Origin: an uncultured Desulfobacterales bacterium
GTDB lineage: Bacteria; Desulfobacterota; Desulfobacteria; Desulfobacterales; UBA11574
Assembly (NCBI GenBank): GCA_937925895.1
Contig: CALANC010000308.1
Location: forward strand, 1 to 8,312
Direction of reading: 5' to 3'
Length of the DNA: 8,312 bases
The notes beneath the pieces were generated by a model. It was not told the DNA's origin, did not search any database, and worked only from the letters and a program-made list of their open reading frames with translations. The position numbers were made by a program, and so were the translations under genes. Position 1 is the stretch's first letter; the number at the start of each line of letters is the position of its first letter. Below, one piece after another: positions 1 through 5,736 of the stretch.

Positions 1-243
1 CAGGAAGTTGCTGAAAAACTTGGAATAACAGTATCAGAGCATAATTTACGAACATCGGGAATCCCTGTAAAAAGCGGATTGTGCACCCTGAGAGGAAAAA
101 GTCTTTTTATCATTGACAAACACAAATCCATTCATGAAAAAAACGAGATGCTGGCATCTTGCTTGAGCAAAATGAAACACGAAGATATTTATATTGTTCC
201 GGCTGTGCGGGAATATCTTTATAAATATTCGAGCGAATTATAG
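1..243 (+). CDS. C-terminal fragment of an uncharacterised protein
   Basis: The reading frame is open from the first base of the window and ends at TAG 241-243, giving 80 residues of a protein whose start lies to the left. I do not recognise a named family. Visible features are a GLCTLRGK segment followed by FIIDKHKSIHEKNEML, then a YIVPAVREYL stretch close to the end. The pattern 'G-C-x-x-x-G-K, hydrophobic strand ending in D, E-K, LA..L, ..Y..P.VRE.L' gives me an impression of small conserved proteins of unknown function, but that is memory and not a search. No transmembrane segment is visible and there is a single cysteine at residue 32. It is followed by a 111-base gap before xseA, so it may be an upstream member of the same transcription unit or belong to a separate one. 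No function is assigned. Confidence 0.6.
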   Translation, partial: QEVAEKLGITVSEHNLRTSGIPVKSGLCTLRGKSLFIIDKHKSIHEKNEMLASCLSKMKHEDIYIVPAVREYLYKYSSEL

Positions 244-279
244 GGGGAAGGTTTACTGCAGGCAATTAACACGGGTTGT

Positions 280-289
280 TGTTGCAACA
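280..289. repeat. 10-base perfect palindrome upstream of xseA
   Basis: TGTTGCAACA reads the same on both strands and lies 65 bases before the xseA start, just upstream of the candidate promoter. Its position would suit a small operator half-site, but a 10-base palindrome can occur by chance and no second copy was noticed in the window. Weak support. Confidence 0.2.
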
Positions 290-307
290 TATGAGCCAGC
301 AGAAAAG

Positions 308-345
308 TTGACATAATATACCTTATCAGACGTTATTGATACAAT
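308..345 (+). promoter_or_regulatory. Candidate sigma70-type promoter for the xseA-dxs cluster
   Basis: A perfect -35 hexamer TTGACA lies at 308-313, and a good extended -10, TGATACAAT, lies at 337-345. They are 26 bases apart, too far to work as one pair. Pairing TTGACA at 17 bases gives only CGTTAT (331-336). Using TACAAT (340-345) as the -10 gives a weak -35 (TATACC, 317-322), but the upstream TG could compensate for it. Transcription from the extended -10 would start near 352, which leaves almost no 5' leader before the ATG at 355. The location between two genes is right for a promoter; which element is used cannot be decided from sequence alone. Confidence 0.35.
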
Positions 346-354
346 AGGCCTTAA

Positions 355-1722
355 ATGGACACGTTTTTCGATTCAGATCATTCACCTTCTGACAATGATG
401 ATATCCGGCGAATATTAACGGTTTCCGAGCTCACAACTAATATTAAGCAATTACTTGAAGAAACCTATCCATTTATTTGGATTTGTGGAGAAATATCCAA
501 CTTCAGAGTTCCAATTTCAGGACATTTCTATTTTACTTTAAAAGATGAAAACGCCCAAATAAATTGCGTGATGTTTCGTGGCCAAAACCGGAATCTAAAA
601 TTTGAATTGGAGGACGGTTTGAAAATAACCGGGCTTGGCAGAATTAGTGTTTACGAGCCAAGAGGCGCTTACCAGGTCATTTTCGAACACATTGAACCGG
701 AAGGTGCCGGAGCAATTCAGATCGCCTTTGAACAGCTTAAAACACGACTTGCAGAAGAGGGTCTTTTTGACGATAAATATAAAAACCCCCTACCCTTTTT
801 ACCACAAAAAATCAGTATTATAACTTCTCCGACCGGTGCCGTCGTCCATGACATTTTAAAAATAATTAATCGACGCTTTCCTAACGTTCAAATTGGAATC
901 ATACCGGTAAAAGTTCAAGGAGCAGGCGCAGAAAGTGAGATTGTGTCAGGCATTGAGATACTAAATTCTTTGGATGATACCGATGTTGCCATTCTTGCAA
1001 GAGGTGGAGGGTCTTTGGAAGATCTGCAGGCCTTTAATTCTGAAGATGTGGCCAGAGCTATTTTTGCCTCGAACATTCCTATAATATCGGCAGTCGGTCA
1101 TGAAACCGATTTTACCATTGCCGATTTTGTAGCTGATTTGCGTGCGCCGACCCCCTCTGCCGCGGCTGAAATGGTCTTACCCTTGAAAGAAGATCTTTCT
1201 AGAAGATGCCTTGAGCTTTCAATGAATCTAAAACATCGTTTTTTTCGATATATTGAACATTTTCAATTTGTTATCAAAGATATGTCAGAAAGATTGGTAG
1301 ATCCCAGAAAAAAAATCATAGATTTCAGACTCAGAACAGATGACCTGACGGCTTGGCTTGTCCGGACATTTATAAACACCACCCAGCAGCACCATGATCG
1401 TCTTAGCTGGAAAACCGACCGTTTATATTCCAGCAATCCCTTAATATATATAAAAAAGAACAATGAAAAACTTGAGCGAATGAACAATAACATAATTACC
1501 TGTATGAAAATACATATTGAAAGAAAACAATCCCTAATCAGAGAACTTATTGCCAGGCTTAATGATCTAAACCCACATGCCATTTTAGACCGTGGCTACA
1601 GCATCGTCAAAACCATACCCGATGCACGTGTGGTAACAGATCCACAATCCGTATTTATTGGTCAAGATCTTGATGTAACTGTTGCCAAAGGATCTTTAAT
1701 TTGTACTGTAAAAAGGAAATAA
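355..1722 (+). CDS. xseA: Exodeoxyribonuclease VII large subunit
   Basis: XseA is the catalytic subunit of exonuclease VII, a cytoplasmic enzyme that works with several XseB subunits to degrade single-stranded DNA from either end in a metal-independent way, in repair and recombination. The 455-residue length is normal for the family. An N-terminal OB-fold (about 20-115) begins at ILTVSELT and includes WICGEISNF. The catalytic domain carries ITSPTGAVVHDI (157-168), RGGGSLEDLQAFN (216-228), AVGHETDFTIADFVADLRAP (246-265) and TPSAAAE. A long, charged, helix-rich segment (about 275-400) fits the coiled-coil arm that binds XseB, and the C terminus has the usual LNPHAILDRGYSIV (405-418). ATG at 355 is used because an in-frame TAA directly precedes it. 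The Shine-Dalgarno is poor (AGG at 346-348), so initiation may be weak or near-leaderless. It is the first gene of the xseA-xseB-ispA-dxs cluster. Confidence 0.97.
   Translation: MDTFFDSDHSPSDNDDIRRILTVSELTTNIKQLLEETYPFIWICGEISNFRVPISGHFYFTLKDENAQINCVMFRGQNRNLKFELEDGLKITGLGRISVYEPRGAYQVIFEHIEPEGAGAIQIAFEQLKTRLAEEGLFDDKYKNPLPFLPQKISIITSPTGAVVHDILKIINRRFPNVQIGIIPVKVQGAGAESEIVSGIEILNSLDDTDVAILARGGGSLEDLQAFNSEDVARAIFASNIPIISAVGHETDFTIADFVADLRAPTPSAAAEMVLPLKEDLSRRCLELSMNLKHRFFRYIEHFQFVIKDMSERLVDPRKKIIDFRLRTDDLTAWLVRTFINTTQQHHDRLSWKTDRLYSSNPLIYIKKNNEKLERMNNNIITCMKIHIERKQSLIRELIARLNDLNPHAILDRGYSIVKTIPDARVVTDPQSVFIGQDLDVTVAKGSLICTVKRK
1713..1717 (+). promoter_or_regulatory. Ribosome binding site of xseB
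   Basis: AAGGA lies inside the last codons of xseA, 9 bases before the xseB ATG. Ribosomes finishing xseA would uncover or pass over this site, which fits coupled synthesis of the two exonuclease subunits. Confidence 0.6.
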
Positions 1723-1726
1723 TACC

Positions 1727-1969
1727 ATGGCTAAACAGACATTTGAACAGGCGATGAAAAGACTTGAATTGATTGTTCAAGAACTTGAAACCGGAGATCA
1801 GCCCCTTGAAAAGGCGATGAAGAAATTTGAAGAAGGTATTAAGCTGTCAAAATTCTGTTCAGAGAAGCTCGATGAAACAGAAAAACGGGTCTCAATTCTC
1901 CTGCAAGATGAAAAAGGGAATTTATTAAAAAAACCATTTATGCCGGCAAGCGAATCAGAGGATGAATAA
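1727..1969 (+). CDS. xseB: Exodeoxyribonuclease VII small subunit
   Basis: XseB is the small helical subunit that binds the coiled-coil arm of XseA in several copies and is needed for a stable, active exonuclease VII. The 80-residue product is typical in length. It shows the family pattern: TFEQAMKRLELIVQELETGD, then a helix beginning LEKAMKKFEEGIKLSKFC, then KLDETEKRVSILL. The last fifteen or so residues are polar and acidic (ending ESEDE) and are probably disordered, as in other members. The ATG at 1727 is 4 bases after the xseA stop and has AAGGA 9 bases upstream. The 3' end overlaps the ispA start by 8 bases. Confidence 0.97.
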   Translation: MAKQTFEQAMKRLELIVQELETGDQPLEKAMKKFEEGIKLSKFCSEKLDETEKRVSILLQDEKGNLLKKPFMPASESEDE

Positions 1970-2858
1970 TTTTGATTTGAACGCATATCTGTCCGCTCAA
2001 CGGGAAAAAATAAACACCGCTATTGATGGCTTCCTATTCCAAAGTATAAAACCCAGGAGAATCATCAACGCCATGAGACATTCGGTAATGGCGGGTGGAA
2101 AGCGATTAAGGCCGATTCTATGTCTGGCTGCTGCCGAAGCAGTCGGTGATCCCCCGGATGATGTTATCAATACAGCCTGTGCCCTTGAGATGATTCACAC
2201 CTACTCGTTGATCCATGACGACCTTCCGGCAATGGACAACGACAGCTTGAGAAGAGGACAGCCGACATGTCATGTTGCGTTCGATGAGGCCACTGCAATT
2301 CTTGCCGGTGATGCCTTGCATACCCTGGCATTTGAAATACTTTCATCGAACGTGTTGTCCAAGAAAAACAATTCAACCAAATATCTCCTGGTAATTCATA
2401 CGATCGCAGCTGCCGCCGGCGTTAATGGAATGATTGAGGGACAGATGAGAGACATGGCAGCAGAAGGCCATCGGCTGGGATTGGAAGATCTAGAAGAAAT
2501 GCATGCGCTAAAGACAGGTGCCCTTATTGAAGCGTCGATCGTGGCAGGAGCTATTATGGGAGATGGAAGTCAAAAACAGATAAAACAGTTAAAAGTTTTC
2601 GCCAAAAATATCGGGCTTGCCTTCCAGGTGACCGACGACATCTTGAATATTGAAGGAGATCCCCGGGTCCTGGGCAAAGAGGTTGGAACAGATCAAGCGA
2701 GACAGAAAAATACCTACCCTTCGACACTGGGAATAAAAAGTTCAAAGGCATTTGCAAAAAAACTTGTAAACAGTGCCTTGCAAGCACTTAATTATTTTGA
2801 TAACAGATCTGATCCGCTTCGGGCAATGGCTCACTACATTATCGCCAGAAAAAAATAA
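1962..2858 (+). CDS. ispA: Short-chain trans-polyprenyl diphosphate synthase (farnesyl/geranylgeranyl diphosphate synthase)
   Basis: This cytoplasmic class I prenyltransferase condenses DMAPP with successive IPP units to give farnesyl (or geranylgeranyl) diphosphate, the precursor of quinone tails, undecaprenyl phosphate and other isoprenoids. At 298 residues it matches the IspA family. Visible motifs are GGKRLRP (45-51), the first aspartate-rich motif DDLPAMD (86-92) followed by RRG (97-99), LKTG (183-186), FQVTDDILN (221-229) and KNTYP (249-253). Tyr81, five residues before the first motif, with Ser82 beside it, matches bacterial FPP synthases such as E. coli IspA, so C15 product is my first choice; C20 is possible. 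The second aspartate motif reads DDILN where DDILD is usual. The ATG at 1962 overlaps the end of xseB, with GAGG directly before it, so translation probably depends on coupling. The N-terminal FDLNAYL supports this start. Confidence 0.95.
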   Translation: MNNFDLNAYLSAQREKINTAIDGFLFQSIKPRRIINAMRHSVMAGGKRLRPILCLAAAEAVGDPPDDVINTACALEMIHTYSLIHDDLPAMDNDSLRRGQPTCHVAFDEATAILAGDALHTLAFEILSSNVLSKKNNSTKYLLVIHTIAAAAGVNGMIEGQMRDMAAEGHRLGLEDLEEMHALKTGALIEASIVAGAIMGDGSQKQIKQLKVFAKNIGLAFQVTDDILNIEGDPRVLGKEVGTDQARQKNTYPSTLGIKSSKAFAKKLVNSALQALNYFDNRSDPLRAMAHYIIARKK

Positions 2859-2862
2859 GGAG
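2857..2862 (+). promoter_or_regulatory. Ribosome binding site that sets the TTG start of dxs
   Basis: AAGGAG overlaps the ispA stop codon (TAA 2856-2858) and lies 10 bases before the TTG at 2873. It is one of the best Shine-Dalgarno sequences in the window and supports the non-ATG start. Confidence 0.7.
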
Positions 2863-2872
2863 CACATAAATC

Positions 2873-4756
2873 TTGAAATTGTTAGATAGAATCAATTCTC
2901 CGACTGATTTAAAAAATCTGTCAAGATCTGATCTGCCGGTTCTTGCTGAAGAAATAAGAAAAGTTATTATCGACGTAGTTTCTAAAAACGGCGGACATCT
3001 GGCGCCCAGTTTAGGCGTTGTGGAACTGGCCATCGCCATACACTATGTCTTTGATGCTCCCGATGATAAGATCATCTGGGACGTAGGCCACCAGTCTTAT
3101 GCTCACAAACTCCTCACCGGACGAAGGAAACAGTTTCACACCCTCCGTCAACATGAGGGTATATCGGGGTTTGCGCGCATGAGTGAAAGCGTCTATGACG
3201 CCTTCTCAACCGGTCACAGCAGCACCTCCATATCCGCCGCGCTTGGAATGGCTTGTGCCAAGCGCTTGAAAAACGACAGATCCAAGGTTATCGCTGTGAT
3301 AGGAGACGGCTCCATGACCGCCGGACTTGCCTATGAAGGGCTTAACCAGGCCGGTGACATCAATAAAAATATTATCGTCATATTAAACGATAATGAAATG
3401 TCGATCGCACCCAATGTGGGCGCTGTATCCGCATTATTGAGCCGCACTTTCTCGGCAAAATATTTACAGGATTTTAAAAAAGAACTGAAAGATTTTCTTA
3501 AATCCTTGCCCAGAATCGGAGACGATATTTATCAATTGGCCAAGCGGTCAAAAGATTCTTTCAAAACGTTCATAACTCCCGGAATGCTTTTTGAAGCATT
3601 TAATTTCGAATATTTTGGTCCCATCAACGGGCATAATTTAGACCATCTTATCGATATATTGAAAAATATTAAGCGGCTTGACGAACCGGTGCTTCTTCAT
3701 GTGACCACAAAAAAAGGCAAGGGATATCCCCCTGCTGAAAAGCATCCGACCTATTTTCATGGTGTCGGCTGTTTTAATGCCGACACTGGAGAAAGTGAAG
3801 GTAGTAAGGATTGTCTTCCGACTTACACGCAAATTTTTGGTGATACATTGACCAGGATGGCAAAAAGCGACGATAGGATTATTGCCGTGACTGCAGCCAT
3901 GCCCGAAGGCACCGGCCTCACAAAGTTTGCCGAAGCCTTTCCTGACCGGTTTTTCGATGTCGGAATTGCTGAACAGCATAGCGTTACTTTTGCTGCAGGA
4001 CTGGCCACAGAAGGATTCAAACCGGTTGTGGCCATATATTCAACTTTTCTTCAGCGTGCCTATGATCAAATATTGCATGATGTTTGTATCGAGGCACTTC
4101 CGGTTGTTTTTGCCATTGATCGGGGTGGCATTGTTGGCGAAGACGGTGCGACCCATAATGGTGTTTTCGATCTATCATACCTTCGATCTCTCCCCAACAT
4201 GGTTGTCATGGCCCCCAAAGATGAAAATGAACTGGGCCAAATGCTTGCGACCTCCATGAATTATAACGGCCCCATCGCGGTTCGCTACCCGCGGGGAACC
4301 ATTATGGGTGTAGAGTTGAAAAATCACGATGTTCCTATACCCATCGGTAAAGGCGAAGTCCTTAAAGAAGGAAACGATATTCTTATCCTTTCCATTGGAA
4401 GCTCTGTTGGCGAAGCACTTTCAGCGCATTCAACGCTTGGGGAACAAAAAATTACCTCTACCGTTGTAAATTGCCGCTTTGTAAAGCCCCTTGACTCCGA
4501 ATTGATAGGAAAACTTGCCAGAAAAATACCCCGTATCATTACGGTGGAAGAGAACGTACGCCTGGGTGGTTTTGGCAGCGCGGTTCTGGAATGCTTAAGC
4601 GATCAAGGAATAACCGGATTTTCCCTTGAATCTCTTGCCATACCTGATACCTTCATTGAACACGGTTCCCAGAAAACACTCAGAGCCAAATACGGCATTG
4701 ATGCTCCGGCCATTGTCAAGGCGGCCATCCGTTTACTGCAAACTAAAGACCTTTGA
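2873..4756 (+). CDS. dxs: 1-deoxy-D-xylulose-5-phosphate synthase
   Basis: Dxs is a thiamine-diphosphate enzyme that joins pyruvate (with loss of CO2) to glyceraldehyde 3-phosphate to form DXP, the first and usually flux-limiting intermediate of the MEP isoprenoid pathway; DXP also feeds thiamine and pyridoxal synthesis. The 627 residues are full length. Landmarks in order: GGHLAPSLG with His42; GHQSYAHK with His73; the thiamine-diphosphate motif GDGSMTAG (144-151) ending in NDN (172-174); the pyrimidine domain with GIAEQH (364-369; Glu367 is the expected catalytic glutamate); RAYDQ (395-399); GEDGATHNG (422-430) with Asp424 and His428; RYPRG (471-475); and a C-terminal transketolase-type domain (about 500-620) with the EENVRLGGFGSA segment. 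The start is TTG, chosen because of the well-placed AAGGAG and because LLDRINSP is the usual Dxs beginning. It lies 14 bases after ispA, so both isoprenoid genes are probably co-transcribed. Confidence 0.98.
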   Translation: MKLLDRINSPTDLKNLSRSDLPVLAEEIRKVIIDVVSKNGGHLAPSLGVVELAIAIHYVFDAPDDKIIWDVGHQSYAHKLLTGRRKQFHTLRQHEGISGFARMSESVYDAFSTGHSSTSISAALGMACAKRLKNDRSKVIAVIGDGSMTAGLAYEGLNQAGDINKNIIVILNDNEMSIAPNVGAVSALLSRTFSAKYLQDFKKELKDFLKSLPRIGDDIYQLAKRSKDSFKTFITPGMLFEAFNFEYFGPINGHNLDHLIDILKNIKRLDEPVLLHVTTKKGKGYPPAEKHPTYFHGVGCFNADTGESEGSKDCLPTYTQIFGDTLTRMAKSDDRIIAVTAAMPEGTGLTKFAEAFPDRFFDVGIAEQHSVTFAAGLATEGFKPVVAIYSTFLQRAYDQILHDVCIEALPVVFAIDRGGIVGEDGATHNGVFDLSYLRSLPNMVVMAPKDENELGQMLATSMNYNGPIAVRYPRGTIMGVELKNHDVPIPIGKGEVLKEGNDILILSIGSSVGEALSAHSTLGEQKITSTVVNCRFVKPLDSELIGKLARKIPRIITVEENVRLGGFGSAVLECLSDQGITGFSLESLAIPDTFIEHGSQKTLRAKYGIDAPAIVKAAIRLLQTKDL

Positions 4757-4841
4757 ACCGGCAACAAAGAGCATATTCCCCACAACCCTTTTGGGTATCG
4801 CTTGAGCGGGTTCCTAATTCCTATCAGTTATAGACGACTTG

Positions 4842-5594
4842 ATGGTAACAAAAAAAACGAGACTTGACATTGTTCTTATGGAAAAAGGGCTGGCATCAAG
4901 CAGGCAACGAGCGCAGGCGCTTGTCAGGTTGGGAAAGGTTCTGGTAAACGAAACATCTATTGATAAACCAGGCACTTTAATTCACAAAAACGACCTTGTC
5001 AGACTCAAAGAAAACGATATTCCATATGTAAGCAGGGGTGGTCTGAAGCTGGAGACGGCTTTACGAACTCTTGATATCGATGTAACTGGATCTATCTGTC
5101 TTGATGTTGGTGCTTCTACAGGAGGTTTTACGGATTGTCTTTTACAGCACGGTGTTCATCAAGTGTTTGCAGTAGACGTCGGTTATGGACAACTTGCATG
5201 GAGACTACGGAAAGATCCCCGCGTTTTTGTCATAGAGCGCACAAATATCCGCTACCTGAAAGCTGATGCCCTACCCCACCCTGTTGATTTCATTACTATC
5301 GATGTTTCCTTTATCTCCCTAAAAATTGTCGTTCCGGCGGTTGTTAAATTTATGAAAAAAGAGACAGGGATACTTGCATTGATAAAACCACAGTTTGAAG
5401 TGGGCAAAGGTAAAGTTGGTAAAGGTGGTGTTGTTCGCGATCCAAAATTGCATTCCGAAGTTATCGCAGACCTAACTGATTTTTTTATTGGTGAAGGTCT
5501 TCTATCCCAAGCCGTTGTACCATCACCCATTTCAGGGCCCAAGGGGAACAAGGAATTTTTTATCTATTTAAAACGTTCCGATTCAGTTTCGTAA
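4842..5594 (+). CDS. tlyA: TlyA family rRNA (cytidine-2'-O)-methyltransferase with S4 domain
   Basis: TlyA proteins use S-adenosylmethionine to 2'-O-methylate cytidine in ribosomal RNA (C1920 of 23S, and in the longer type also C1409 of 16S); older annotations call them hemolysin A. The 250-residue product has an N-terminal S4 RNA-binding domain (about 7-65, RLDIVLMEKGLASSRQRAQ...), a VSRGGLKLETAL segment with Lys69, the SAM-binding loop LDVGASTGGFT (87-97), DVGYGQLAW, TIDVSFISL with Asp154, LIKPQFEVGKG with Lys182, and NKEFF with Glu238. Lys69, Asp154, Lys182 and Glu238 fit the K-D-K-E set of FtsJ-like 2'-O-methyltransferases. The protein stops soon after the last strand, which resembles the shorter type I TlyA (23S only); that is inference. 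ATG 4842 is preferred; an in-frame TTG lies directly before it at 4839. No good Shine-Dalgarno is seen. It is 85 bases after dxs, so it may share that transcript. Confidence 0.93.
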   Translation: MVTKKTRLDIVLMEKGLASSRQRAQALVRLGKVLVNETSIDKPGTLIHKNDLVRLKENDIPYVSRGGLKLETALRTLDIDVTGSICLDVGASTGGFTDCLLQHGVHQVFAVDVGYGQLAWRLRKDPRVFVIERTNIRYLKADALPHPVDFITIDVSFISLKIVVPAVVKFMKKETGILALIKPQFEVGKGKVGKGGVVRDPKLHSEVIADLTDFFIGEGLLSQAVVPSPISGPKGNKEFFIYLKRSDSVS

Positions 5595-5637
5595 TTTTTG
5601 CTAAATTCGACTTTTTCTGAATTCATCAAAGTTGAGC

Positions 5638-5664
5638 TTGATTTTTTCCCAGTTAGCATATAAT
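5638..5664 (+). promoter_or_regulatory. Candidate sigma70-type promoter for the EF-G paralogue
   Basis: A perfect -10 hexamer TATAAT lies at 5659-5664. The best -35 is TTGATT at 5638-5643, which leaves a short 15-base spacer; TTGAGC at 5632-5637 would leave 21. Transcription would begin near 5671 and give a leader of about 66 bases before the ATG at 5737. The site lies in the gap between tlyA and the EF-G gene, so the latter is probably transcribed on its own. Confidence 0.5.
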
Positions 5665-5718
5665 GAATGTTGTCTTTAGGTTTAGATGTTTGGAGTTGTA
5701 ATCCAGGTTTTAAAAAAT

Positions 5719-5729
5719 GGGGAGGAAGG
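5719..5729 (+). promoter_or_regulatory. Strong ribosome binding site fixing the EF-G paralogue start at 5737
   Basis: The purine run GGGGAGGAAGG contains GGAGG and AGGAAGG and ends 7 bases before ATG 5737. It selects that ATG over the in-frame ATG at 5686, which has no comparable site. Confidence 0.75.
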
Positions 5730-5736
5730 ATTATTA

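Noticed and set aside
3927..4259. Plus-strand 110-codon frame inside dxs
   Set aside because: It is an out-of-frame shadow of the highly conserved dxs catalytic region, with no separate Shine-Dalgarno or family match.
4784..4812. Small nested inverted repeats between dxs and tlyA (ACCC/GGGT around TTTT, CGCT/AGCG, and AACCC with GGGTT)
   Set aside because: The stems are only 4-5 bases, compete with each other, and have no T run, so neither a terminator nor a regulatory RNA is supported.
4802..4834. Possible promoter directly before tlyA (TTGAGC with TATAGA)
   Set aside because: The spacer is 21 bases and the -10 match is only 4 of 6, so read-through from dxs explains tlyA expression as well.
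5626..5647. Possible weak terminator after tlyA: TCAAAG and CTTGA around a 5-base loop, followed by six T
   Set aside because: The stem is short, A/T-rich and has a bulge, and it overlaps the candidate -35 of the next gene; predicted stability is too low to call.
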